From Acidobacteriota bacterium (lineage in GTDB: Bacteria; Acidobacteriota; Terriglobia; Bryobacterales; Bryobacteraceae), in the NCBI GenBank assembly GCA_026394095.1, contig JAPKYY010000850.1, forward strand, positions 1-12,757: a DNA stretch of 12,757 bases, read 5' to 3'. Below, one piece after another: positions 1 to 8,327 of this stretch. Under the pieces are notes generated by a model. That model was not told the origin of the DNA. It ran no database searches and worked only from the letters and a program-made list of their open reading frames with translations. Numbering within the stretch: position 1 is the stretch's first letter; each line of letters begins with the position of its first letter. The position numbers and the translations under genes were made by a program.

Positions 1-2
1 CT

Positions 3-491
3 ACCGTTCCCGGCTCACTCGTCTCTCCCAATAACTACGGCGCGACCAACTGGCCACCTGCTGCATACAGCCCAAAGACGGGACTCTTCTACGTTCCCCA
101 AAGCGACACCTACGCTATGTACTATCTCACCGAGACAGATCCTCGCGGTGCGATGGGGCTGGGCGGCAAAGATGAGCAGATGGTAGCCTCCATGGGCAGC
201 TATCTCACGGCCATCGATTACAAGACAGGCAAGATCGCCTGGCGTCACCGGTATCCGGGCGTTGGTGGTGGCTTCGGCGGTGGCAACGGCATCCTTACTA
301 CTGCAACCAATCTTGTTTTCGCGGGAGATATCAGTGGCAACATCGTGTCCTACGATGCAGTCAATGGCAAGCCTTTGTGGCATTCGCGCATCGGTCAGGT
401 CTCAAACGCGCCGCAAACATATATGGTCGACGGGCACCAGTATCTTCTGGTCGCTGCGGGCGACCAGATTTTTTCGTTCTACTTGCAATAG
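3..491 (+). CDS. PQQ-dependent dehydrogenase (quinoprotein), C-terminal part; 5' end outside window
   Basis: This is the last 162 residues of a periplasmic quinoprotein dehydrogenase, the eight-bladed beta-propeller family that oxidises alcohols or sugars with pyrroloquinoline quinone and passes electrons to the respiratory chain. The frame is open from the first bases, so the gene begins upstream of the window. Visible family signatures are GATNWPPAAYSPKTGLFYV near the start of the fragment, the blade motif YDAVNGKPLWH, and the closing segment TYMVDGHQYLLVAAGD. These resemble the last blades of methanol/ethanol/glucose dehydrogenase-like proteins. The substrate cannot be told, because the active-site and PQQ-binding blades lie outside the window. 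The stop is TAG, seven bases before the next ATG, so it probably shares a transcript with the VWFA gene. The family call is firm; the subfamily is not. Confidence 0.88.
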   Translation, partial: TVPGSLVSPNNYGATNWPPAAYSPKTGLFYVPQSDTYAMYYLTETDPRGAMGLGGKDEQMVASMGSYLTAIDYKTGKIAWRHRYPGVGGGFGGGNGILTTATNLVFAGDISGNIVSYDAVNGKPLWHSRIGQVSNAPQTYMVDGHQYLLVAAGDQIFSFYLQ

Positions 492-498
492 GCAATTG

Positions 499-3495
499 AT
501 GTATCAGGCAGTACTCTCAGTTTTACTTCCCCTCGTCGGGCAGACGAACCCACCGGAAACAACCATCCGTACGAATTCGCTTGAGGTTGTGGTGGATCTT
601 GTTGTGCGCGACAAACGGGGAAGGCCGCTCAAAGACCTTCAGCCAGCTGAGATCGTTGTCCAAAGCGAAAGCAAGGCTTACCCAATCAAGAGTCTGAGGT
701 GGGTGAGTCCTGCTGCTTCGGCCGCCGCTTCCCTATCGGCTAGCCCTACTGAATCGAAGGCGATCACTAAAGAGGACTCTGATCCCTTACGGGCATATCG
801 TTTTGTAACCATCCTCTTCGAGCAGCTTCCTCGTGAGTCAGCCAAACTCGCCTTTGACGCAACCAATGCTCTGATCGAAAAGGCCACCGCACCAAATCTC
901 TTCTTCTCGGTCTTTCTGGCTCGTGAGCGGCTGAAGCTCGTGCAGGGCTTTACCGCAGATCCAGTCCCGCTCAAACAGGCGATCAAGGCGGTAACGTTGG
1001 CGGCCGGCTTCAAGCAGTCAGATGACCTGGTTGCCCTGGCAGAAAACCAGCTCAAAAGCCTGGCCGGGTCTGGGCAGGAGCTAGAACAGTTTATGCGCGG
1101 CCAGATCCCCAATCCGACTGTTGTGGGCGGTCCAGGCGCTGCTCCGGTTGATGCAGGCCAATTTGTCCGCGCCCAGCAAGTTCGCATCGCTCTCGACATG
1201 ATGGGTATGGCCGACAGCTTCCAGCGGCAGGACCGTGGCCGCGTATCTCTCAACTCTCTGCGCGCCGCTATCAATGCCGTTGCCAATCTCCCAGGTCGCA
1301 AAACCATTGTTTACGTCTGCCGCGGCCTTGGCAGCCATCCTTCACTGATGCCGGTTTTCCAGCGGCTCATTGAAGCGGCCAATTCCAAGGGTGTCAGCAT
1401 TTACGGCATTGATGTCACCGGCCTTGAACAATCGGAGCGAACTCGCGAAGCCGCAAACATGCTAGCCCGGGCCGCTGCTGCCTCTACGGCGACCCTGAGC
1501 GCTGCCGGGGACAAGGCAGTAAGCCGGGAAGAAGCAATGGCTTTTGAGACCGCCGAGCAAAGTGCTCTGGCCAACCCCACTACACTCCTTGCTGAACTCG
1601 CAAGCGCTACCGGCGGGCTTGTGTTGTCAGACACAAACGATTCCCGTAAGATCGCTCAACAGATTGCTGAAGACATCACGTCCCATTGGGAACTTACCTA
1701 CAACCCGGAGGTCGAATCCTTTGATGGAGCCTTTCATCCCATCGCAGTTAAGGTCAAAAGAAAAGACGCAAAAGTGCAGGCTCGCAAGGGTTTCTTCGCC
1801 CTGGCCCCGGGCGACAATCGTTCTGTTGAGCCCTTCGAGACCTCACTCCTCAAAGCCCTATCTGAGAAAGAAGCCCCTACTGCCGTTTCCTTCGATGCCC
1901 AGTTGCTGGATGTTTACACCGAGAATGGCGTAGTCCATGGCGAAGTCGTGGTCGAAACTCCCATCGCGGAAATGGATCTCGAAGAGTTGCCAATTGAAAA
2001 AGTGGTCCGCCTCAAATCAGCCGTCCTGGCCTTTCTTCGAGACGAGAAGGGGGAGATTCGCGAGCGTCTCAGCCAGCAAATCGACTGGAAAGCACCACTC
2101 GATCAAATCGAGAAAGCCAGGAGCGGCACCCTTCAGTGGCATAGGTCATTCACTGCCCCTCCAGGTAAGTACACGCTTGAAATCGCCATGGCGGATCGTC
2201 AATCCACGCGCCTCGGTGTCAAACGAATTCCTGTAGTGCTTGAGGCCGCCCCTGCCGGGCAGCTCTCTCTTGGCGCAATCAGCCGGGTGCGGCCCGAGGC
2301 CGCTGCAAGCCCCTCCCATCCGGCCTGGCTCAAATTCAACTCCACGGCTCTCACTCCTTTCGCGACAGCCAAAGCTCCCCTGGCGGGCTCTGCCTCAAGC
2401 CTCTCTCTACTTCTCGTTCTGCAGCCAGCCAATAGCGGTTTGATTGAACTCGAAGCTCAAATCGTTCGCGACGGCCAGGAGATAGCGAGGCTCCCGATTC
2501 CACTCGACGAAGCGACCGGCAAGGCGAAAGGTCGCTTCTCTTATGTAGTCAGCCTGCCAACGGAGATCCTCGAACCTGGCAGCTACAAGATTCAGATCAA
2601 CGCGAGGCAAGGCACTCAGCAAGCCACGCGCTCCATCCAGTTACAACTCGATCCAGCCCCCGAATACAAACCTCCCGCGCGGCCGCTCGTATCGAGCGTG
2701 GAAGCTCCAAAGCCTGTGGAACTCACCATGCGTAGCTTCGCCGCACTGGACCCCGATCAAAAGCTGAACTCAGCAGAGCAGCAGATTCTCTTTGAACGTG
2801 TCAAGCAAACCGGCCGCCAGTGGGCCGATGGCCTGATCAATTTCACCTGCCTCCAACTGACAGACCGCTTCTTTGACCGCCAGGGCAACGACGGCTGGAA
2901 AAAGTCGGACACGATCCGCGAGATGGTCACTTATTACAACGGCAAGGAAAGTTACGAAGATCTCTCGCCGGAGAGGGAAGCAACGAAAAGCATCCGTTCG
3001 TTTGGTGAGTTCGGCGGCATGATGCGCATCGTCGTTGGCTCCAAGGTGAACCCCGCGATGGAATGGCGCGGCTATGTCGAAATCGATGGCCGCCGCCTGC
3101 ACCGTATTGGATACTCCATATCAAAAGCCAACTCTGGTTATCGCATGACCAGGGAGAATCCTTTTGAGCAATACATGCCGGCCTATGAGGGCGAACTCTT
3201 TGTTGAAGTAGACAGCTTGCTGATTCGTCGCATCACGCTCCGCACGCAAGCGATTCCAGAGCGCTTCTCTTTTCAGGACGCCACCCACGAGATCGACTAC
3301 GACTTCACCCGCATTGGAGGACAAAGCTATTTATTACCGGTCAAGTCTGTGATGCAGACCCGTGTCGGGAAACGCAAGCTGGTCCGCAGTGAAATCAACT
3401 TTAGCAACTACCGTAAGTGGTCGAGCGATACGAAAATTCAGTTCGATACACAAGGCGAACCCGCCTCCCCACAAACTCCTCAAAATCTGAAATGA
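499..3495 (+). CDS. VWFA-related Acidobacterial protein with C-terminal lipoprotein-sorting-like domain
   Basis: A 998-aa protein, probably exported. The ATG at 499 follows the upstream stop by seven bases and begins a short hydrophobic leader (MYQAVLSVLLPLVGQ); the frame stays open back to 262, but that part lies inside the preceding gene. Residues about 27-55 form a beta-rich segment (LEVVVDLVVRDKRGRPLKDL) typical of the Acidobacteria VWFA family. The VWA fold spans about 100-435, with strand VTILFEQL, the GRKTIVYVCRGLG strand and the IYGIDVTGL strand. The usual metal-site Asp of strand 1 is Glu108, and no DxSxS motif is present, so a classical MIDAS is doubtful. Residues about 440-770 are beta-sandwich-like with no recognised domain. 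Residues about 778-980 (from LINFTCLQLTDRFFD to NFSNYRKW) resemble a LolA/outer-membrane lipoprotein-sorting-like domain seen in acidobacterial proteins. The gene overlaps the next one by ATGA. A role in protein-protein or envelope interactions is inferred. Confidence 0.85.
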   Translation: MYQAVLSVLLPLVGQTNPPETTIRTNSLEVVVDLVVRDKRGRPLKDLQPAEIVVQSESKAYPIKSLRWVSPAASAAASLSASPTESKAITKEDSDPLRAYRFVTILFEQLPRESAKLAFDATNALIEKATAPNLFFSVFLARERLKLVQGFTADPVPLKQAIKAVTLAAGFKQSDDLVALAENQLKSLAGSGQELEQFMRGQIPNPTVVGGPGAAPVDAGQFVRAQQVRIALDMMGMADSFQRQDRGRVSLNSLRAAINAVANLPGRKTIVYVCRGLGSHPSLMPVFQRLIEAANSKGVSIYGIDVTGLEQSERTREAANMLARAAAASTATLSAAGDKAVSREEAMAFETAEQSALANPTTLLAELASATGGLVLSDTNDSRKIAQQIAEDITSHWELTYNPEVESFDGAFHPIAVKVKRKDAKVQARKGFFALAPGDNRSVEPFETSLLKALSEKEAPTAVSFDAQLLDVYTENGVVHGEVVVETPIAEMDLEELPIEKVVRLKSAVLAFLRDEKGEIRERLSQQIDWKAPLDQIEKARSGTLQWHRSFTAPPGKYTLEIAMADRQSTRLGVKRIPVVLEAAPAGQLSLGAISRVRPEAAASPSHPAWLKFNSTALTPFATAKAPLAGSASSLSLLLVLQPANSGLIELEAQIVRDGQEIARLPIPLDEATGKAKGRFSYVVSLPTEILEPGSYKIQINARQGTQQATRSIQLQLDPAPEYKPPARPLVSSVEAPKPVELTMRSFAALDPDQKLNSAEQQILFERVKQTGRQWADGLINFTCLQLTDRFFDRQGNDGWKKSDTIREMVTYYNGKESYEDLSPEREATKSIRSFGEFGGMMRIVVGSKVNPAMEWRGYVEIDGRRLHRIGYSISKANSGYRMTRENPFEQYMPAYEGELFVEVDSLLIRRITLRTQAIPERFSFQDATHEIDYDFTRIGGQSYLLPVKSVMQTRVGKRKLVRSEINFSNYRKWSSDTKIQFDTQGEPASPQTPQNLK
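3492..3495 (+). other. ATGA stop/start overlap, VWFA gene to PSD1 gene
   Basis: The ATG of the PSD1 gene overlaps the TGA of the VWFA gene by four bases. No GGAG-like ribosome site is visible just upstream (the sequence is A-rich), so the downstream start probably depends on terminating ribosomes. The ATG also marks the beginning of a clear signal peptide, which fixes the start; the longer open frame from 3417 would place 25 non-hydrophobic residues before it. Confidence 0.75.
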
Positions 3496-5759
3496 TATTG
3501 GCAGTGATTAAGCTTTGTTTCTTCGCGATCCTCGCCATGGCCGCCGTCGCGCAAGTGCCGGATGCCCAGTTCTTCGACTCTCAAGTCCGCCCGATCCTCC
3601 GTGCCAACTGTTACGGCTGTCACAGCGAAGCCAATGCAACCAGCGGCCTCTCTCTACAAACGCGCGACTCTATCCTTCGCGGGGGCAATCGTGGTGCCTC
3701 CCTCGACATCATCCTGAACGCCGCCCGCCATGTCGGCGATCTCAAGATGCCGCCTAACAAGAAACTCACCGATGAGCAAATTGCCATCCTTGAGAGATGG
3801 GTTGCTGCTGGTCTCCCTGTCCCGGAAAATCTGGTCAAGTCCAAGCGCCCCGGTGCAAATCACTGGGCCTTCCAACCCATCAAGCCACAAGCCATTCCTG
3901 CCGTTAACAACTCTACTTGGGCCCGCAATGCAATCGATAAATTTATCCTCGCCAAGCTCGAAGCAAATCAACTCTCGCCCGCCCCTGAAGCAGACCGCGC
4001 CACGCTGTTGCGCCGACTCAGCCTCGACATCACCGGCCTGCCACCGACCCTCGATGAGCTGAACAAATTCCTTGCAGACCGCAGCCCAGATGCTTACGAA
4101 AAACAAGTCGATCGCCTCCTCGCTTCCCCGCACTACGGCGAACGCTGGGGCCGCCACTGGCTTGACATCGCCCGCTATGCCGATTCCGATGGCTACACCA
4201 TCGACGCTCCACGCGACATCTGGATGTACCGCGACTGGGTCATCAACGCTACCAACGAAGACAAGCCCTTCAATCAATTTGTGATCGAACAAATGGCTGG
4301 CGACCTGTTGCCCAATCCCACCACCGCGCAACTCATCGCCACTGGCTTTCACCGCAACACAACTAGCAATTACGAAGGCGGTATCGACTTCGAACAATAC
4401 CGTGTCGAAGCTGTGGCCGATCGCGTCGCAACAACAGGTGCTGCTTTCATGGGCCTGACGCTTGGCTGTGCCCGCTGCCACGATCACAAATACGATCCTG
4501 TTTCTCAGCGCGAGTATTACCAACTCTTCGCCTTCTTCAATAACACCGATGAGGTCGACAAAGAGGCCGAGCGCAAGTTCTTCAATAAGCCCTTCCTCGA
4601 AATCGGAAGCGATGCCGAAAAGGCTGAGTTTGCCGCATGGAACAAGAAGGTCATCGACGCCGAAGAACGCATGCGGATGCGTCTGCAGGTCTTCTCCGGC
4701 GACCTCAAGAAAGACGAGATCCTCGTCGCACTGGATAAAGAACTCGCTGATCTCCGCGCGAATAAGCCTAAGCTCCCCCGCACGATGATCATGCGAGATC
4801 TTCCGACTCCGCGGCCAGCCTACATCCACCTTGGTGGCGATTTTATGCGTAAGGGTGCACCTGTCACTCCAGGTGTACCCAGCATCCTTCCGCCACTCGG
4901 CAACAAAACCCCGAACCGTCTCGCGCTTGGCGAATGGCTTGTTGATCCCAAGAACACGCTCACCCCGCGCGTTACTGTAAATCGCATATGGCAGGAATAC
5001 TTCGGACGCGGCATCGTCGCTAGCGAAAGCGACTTCGGCACACAGGGCGACAAGCCTACACACCCGGAACTCCTCGACTACCTGGCTCTGACATTCATGG
5101 AAAAAGGCTGGAGCCAAAAACAACTCCATCGCCTCATCGTCACTTCTGCCACCTATCGGCAATCCTCCACCGCCACACCCACCGACCCCGAGAACAAACT
5201 CTTCTCCCGTCAAAATCGCCTGCGCCTGGATGCCGAAATCATTCGCGATTCCTCACTCATTGCCGCCAACCTGCTTGCGCCCAAGATCGGAGGCGAGAGT
5301 GTCTATCCGCCACAGCCCGCCGGTGTCTATCAGGTCACCCAGGTTCGTCGAGAATGGAAAACATCCACGGGCGAAGACCGCTACCGCCGAGGCATGTACA
5401 CCTTCTTCCAACGCTCAGCGCCACACCCCAGCCTGATCGTCTTCGACGCTCCAGATTCATCGGTAAGCTGCACGCGCCGCAACCGCTCCAACACTCCGCT
5501 GCAGGCGCTCACGCAGCTCAACGACGAATCCTCAACCGAGTTCGCCGAGGCCCTCGCCAAGCGTATGACCAGCTCTGGCACCAGCGATCATTCGCGCCTC
5601 GCCACCGGATACCAAATTACTCTCAGCCGCGCACCACGCGCTGATGAACTTGAGCGCATGCTCCGCTTCATCCGCGTCCAACGCGACTCGCAACTCGACC
5701 CCTGGCCCGCCGTAGCGCGCGTCCTTATCAATCTAGACGAATTCCTGACCCGCCCATGA
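3492..5759 (+). CDS. PSD1 protein: planctomycete-type cytochrome c domain + DUF1549 + DUF1553
   Basis: A 755-aa secreted protein of the planctomycete/acidobacterial PSD1 type. Residues 1-21 are a Sec signal peptide (LCFFAILAMAAVAQ). Residues about 27-110 form a PSCyt1 cytochrome c domain with haem motif C40-Y-G-C43-H44 and a likely axial Met86 in LKMPP. DUF1549 follows at about 147-352 (AIDKFILAKLE, LLRRLSLDITGLPPT, YGERWGRHWLDIARYADSDGY) and contains a second CxxCH, C326-A-R-C329-H330 in GCARCHDHKYDP. DUF1553 covers about 480-735 (RVTVNRIWQEYFGRGIV, LLDYLALTFMEKGWS, TPLQALTQLND). The length fits the short end of the family. The gene is bracketed by ATGA overlaps with VWFA and DUF1501 genes. 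PSD1/DUF1501 pairs are common in Planctomycetes and Acidobacteria, but their biochemistry is unknown to me. An exported redox role is inferred from the haem motif. Confidence 0.92.
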   Translation: MILAVIKLCFFAILAMAAVAQVPDAQFFDSQVRPILRANCYGCHSEANATSGLSLQTRDSILRGGNRGASLDIILNAARHVGDLKMPPNKKLTDEQIAILERWVAAGLPVPENLVKSKRPGANHWAFQPIKPQAIPAVNNSTWARNAIDKFILAKLEANQLSPAPEADRATLLRRLSLDITGLPPTLDELNKFLADRSPDAYEKQVDRLLASPHYGERWGRHWLDIARYADSDGYTIDAPRDIWMYRDWVINATNEDKPFNQFVIEQMAGDLLPNPTTAQLIATGFHRNTTSNYEGGIDFEQYRVEAVADRVATTGAAFMGLTLGCARCHDHKYDPVSQREYYQLFAFFNNTDEVDKEAERKFFNKPFLEIGSDAEKAEFAAWNKKVIDAEERMRMRLQVFSGDLKKDEILVALDKELADLRANKPKLPRTMIMRDLPTPRPAYIHLGGDFMRKGAPVTPGVPSILPPLGNKTPNRLALGEWLVDPKNTLTPRVTVNRIWQEYFGRGIVASESDFGTQGDKPTHPELLDYLALTFMEKGWSQKQLHRLIVTSATYRQSSTATPTDPENKLFSRQNRLRLDAEIIRDSSLIAANLLAPKIGGESVYPPQPAGVYQVTQVRREWKTSTGEDRYRRGMYTFFQRSAPHPSLIVFDAPDSSVSCTRRNRSNTPLQALTQLNDESSTEFAEALAKRMTSSGTSDHSRLATGYQITLSRAPRADELERMLRFIRVQRDSQLDPWPAVARVLINLDEFLTRP
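5756..5759 (+). other. ATGA stop/start overlap, PSD1 gene to DUF1501 gene
   Basis: The DUF1501 ATG overlaps the PSD1 TGA. The bases before it (gacccgccc) hold no Shine-Dalgarno-like element, so translational coupling is the likely mode of initiation. The start is supported by the twin-arginine leader that follows at once. Confidence 0.72.
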
Positions 5760-7002
5760 ACCCACTCCTCCAAACCCGCCGCCATTTCTTTAAGGCATCC
5801 AGTCTCAGCCTGGCCGCCACATATCTCAACGCCGCTACTCGTCACCACGAGGCCAAGATCGACCACGTCATCTACCTCTTCCAGGCAGGCGGCCCCAGCC
5901 AGCTCGAACTCTTCGACTACAAACCGGAACTGACCAAGTACGACGGCAAGACCGCGCCGGAAGAACTCCTTAAAGGCAAACGCTTTGCCTTCATGGACAC
6001 CTTCTCGAAAGAACCTCCAAAGATGCTTGGCACCCGCCGCCAGTTCAAACAGAGCGGCAACTCCGGCATGTACTTCTCAGAGCTCATCCCCAACATCGCT
6101 ACCGTAGCCGACGACCTCACGATGTTCCACGGCGTCTCGACGGAGAACTTCAATCACGGCCCGGCCAAGCTCTTCATGAACACTGGCTCGGTTCGTGCAG
6201 GCCGGCCCAGCATCGGTTCCTGGGTCACTTATGGCCTCGGCAGCGAATCCAAAGACCTTCCAGGCTTCGTAGTGCTCCAGTCTGGCCCGCGTGGCCCTCG
6301 AGGCGGCGCGCAGCTTTGGTCCAGCGGATTCATCCCCACCAGCCACCAAGGCGTCCCCTTCCGCTCTACGGGTGACCCAATCCTCAATCTCTCTACACCA
6401 AAATGCAAACCTCCGGCCCGGAGTTGATCAACTTCGGCCAGGAGACTCCCGAGACCCTGGCCATGTACGGAGCCAAGCCTGGCATGCCCGAACACGCCTT
6501 CGCCAACAACTGTCTCCTCGCCCGTCGTCTCGTCGAACGAGGTGTCCGTTTCGTCCAGCTCTATCACACCGATTGGGATCACCATGACGATCTCACCAAG
6601 CCGCTCGAACAAGTCACAAAGGAAGTCGATCAGGCTTCTGCTGCGTTAATCAAGGACCTCAAGCAACGAGGGCTGCTCGATCGAACACTCGTCATCTGGG
6701 GCGGGGAATTCGGCCGTACGCCGATGGGCGAAGTTCGAGAAAAGGGCAAGATTGGCCGCAACCACCATATAGATGCCTACTCGATCTTCATGGCTGGCGG
6801 TGGTCTCAAACCTGGCACAATCATCGGCGGCACCGATGAACTGGGCTTTACCCCCTCAAACAAGATCCACGTCCACGACATCCAGGCAACGTTGCTGCAC
6901 CTGTTGGGTATCGACCACAAGAAGCTTACCTATCGATACCAGGGCCGCGACTTCCGCCTCACCGATGTCGCTGGCGAGGTAGTCCACAAAGCTCTGGCTT
7001 AG
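5756..7002 (+). pseudogene. DUF1501 protein, split by a frame change with internal loss near 6400
   Basis: Two overlapping open frames make one DUF1501 protein (alkaline phosphatase/sulfatase-like superfamily). The first, 5756-6427, carries a Tat leader (TRRHFFKASSLSLAATYL, residues 7-24), VIYLFQAGGPSQLELFDYKP, the NHGPAKLFMNTGS segment and [13 protein letters not shown], then ends in non-homologous residues. The second frame resumes at about 6397-6403 with [14 protein letters not shown] and runs to 7002, carrying the [17 protein letters not shown] motif and [11 protein letters not shown]. The family normally has roughly 40-50 residues between these two points, including a helix ending in a MAFRMQTS-like stretch. 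So the break is an internal deletion with a frame change, not a single-base slip. The intact paralogue at 6999-8315 keeps the matching region. No ribosome site precedes ATG 6403, so independent translation of the second part is unlikely. It could be a true pseudogene or an assembly error. Confidence 0.8.
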
Positions 7003-8315
7003 GCGAAGAACTCACTCACTTCGCCGAAGTCAATTACACGCGTACCAGCAGCTGGATCTACATATACGAAATCCCGGCCCGAAGGTGTATTGCGGATCCT
7101 CGAGTTCGCGTCAATACCCAGCACGCTGTAAACAGTCGCGCAAACATCCTCAATATAAATAGGCCGCTTCTTCTTCCAGCCAAAGTCGGTCACATTCGCT
7201 GCTTCAGCATCGGTAGCTCCCATCACTCTTCCACCCTTTACGCCCGCGCCAGCAAAGGCGGCCACCATCGCCTTGGCGTAGTGCTCCCGTCCAGCTAGCG
7301 AGGTCAACTCGCCAGGCGTACGTCCAAACTCACCCATCGCAATCACGAGGGTCCGGTCCAGCAAACCCATCCGCTTCAGGTCAAATAGCAGCGCACTCAT
7401 CGCTGCATCCAAGTCCTTGGCCAACTTGTAAACTCCCCCTGTTGCCGACTTGCCCAGATCCTTCCCGTACAGGTTTCCGTGTAGATCCCAACCCGGCTGC
7501 GTCACCATGATGAACTTCGCCCCGGCCCTGGCAGCCGCCATGTTGCGAGCCAGTAAACATGCGTCGCCAAAGGGCGTCCCGCCATAAGCCTGCTTCTCTT
7601 CCGGCTTCATGGCGAGTACTTGCTTCACCTGCGGATTGCGCATCATTTTCTCAACGGCCCGCGCGAAGCTGGCAAACTGCCGCATCTCCTGCGGCGAGTC
7701 CGCTTTCAATCCATTGCGGGCTGCATCCATGTCCATGAGTGCCGCCCAGCGTTTGGCAAAGCGTTCCTTCTCGCTGTCTTCAAGTAAAAACGGCAGGCTC
7801 CCGCTGGCCAGATCAAGTGTCAATGGCGAAGCATCCGCCGGCAGGCAACCCTCACGAATCAGCGGCCCGTACATCGTCGATGCCTCATAGTTCATCGATA
7901 CAAACGGCGGCAGGTAATCGCTTTCCTTACGCGTCTTCGCTGCCTCATAGGCGATCACAGATCCCATCGAGGGCGATTCCTTCACCCGCGCCGGGCTCAC
8001 CGCATGCCCCGTTTGCAAATAATATTGCCCGCGGCTATGAACTGTCTCCCACGCTTCCATACTGCGCACCATCAAGACATCGTCCAGACGCTCGATCATC
8101 TTCGGCATGAGCGCGCGCGGGAATTGATAGCCCTGCTTCACCGTGACAACATCGCGGTTCTCCGGCGCCCACTTACCCTCTTTCACATCCCACGTATCCA
8201 TCTGTGGTGGCCCGCCCTGCAGGTTCAGGAAGATCACGCAATCGGCCGACCCACGCGGCTCCGCTTTCTTTCCTGCAAAGGCCATCTGCAAAGCGGTTCG
8301 TCTTGATAACAACAT
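6999..8315 (-). CDS. DUF1501 family protein (second copy, intact)
   Basis: A 438-aa DUF1501 protein. I chose ATG 8315 because GAGGTG at 8322-8327 sits six bases ahead; ATG 8321 and GTG 8324 are possible and would add two or three residues. The leader [15 protein letters not shown] has the SRR twin-arginine pattern, but its hydrophobic part is unusually short, so Tat export is uncertain. Family landmarks are [17 protein letters not shown] (about 27-43), [13 protein letters not shown], the central helical segment ending [27 protein letters not shown], and [19 protein letters not shown] with the later [12 protein letters not shown]. It is the second gene after the PSD1-like gene on the same strand, ten bases from its stop. 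Its 3' end overlaps the convergent DUF1501 pseudogene by four bases. The catalytic activity of this family is not known to me. Confidence 0.9.
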   Translation of the reverse strand: MLLSRRTALQMAFAGKKAEPRGSADCVIFLNLQGGPPQMDTWDVKEGKWAPENRDVVTVKQGYQFPRALMPKMIERLDDVLMVRSMEAWETVHSRGQYYLQTGHAVSPARVKESPSMGSVIAYEAAKTRKESDYLPPFVSMNYEASTMYGPLIREGCLPADASPLTLDLASGSLPFLLEDSEKERFAKRWAALMDMDAARNGLKADSPQEMRQFASFARAVEKMMRNPQVKQVLAMKPEEKQAYGGTPFGDACLLARNMAAARAGAKFIMVTQPGWDLHGNLYGKDLGKSATGGVYKLAKDLDAAMSALLFDLKRMGLLDRTLVIAMGEFGRTPGELTSLAGREHYAKAMVAAFAGAGVKGGRVMGATDAEAANVTDFGWKKKRPIYIEDVCATVYSVLGIDANSRIRNTPSGRDFVYVDPAAGTRVIDFGEVSEFFA

Positions 8316-8321
8316 CCCCAT

Positions 8322-8327
8322 CACCTC
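8322..8327 (-). promoter_or_regulatory. Shine-Dalgarno GAGGTG for the DUF1501 gene
   Basis: Read on the minus strand, GAGGTG lies six bases before ATG 8315 and overlaps the TGA stop of the upstream PSD1-like gene (8326-8328). It contains the GTG at 8324 and abuts ATG 8321, which argues that neither of those is the main start. This points to coupled translation of the two genes. Confidence 0.6.

Noticed and set aside
262..498. Extension of the VWFA reading frame upstream to an ATG at 262
   Set aside because: This part lies inside the PQQ dehydrogenase coding sequence in another frame and shows no family similarity; the leader starts at 499.
3654..5213. A 519-codon open frame antisense to the PSD1 gene
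   Set aside because: It lies wholly opposite a gene with clear domain homology, its translation has no recognisable motif, and long antisense frames are expected here from codon bias.
6403..7002. Separate small gene for the C-terminal half of DUF1501
   Set aside because: No ribosome site precedes ATG 6403, the product starts in mid-domain, and it is better explained as the second half of a broken gene.
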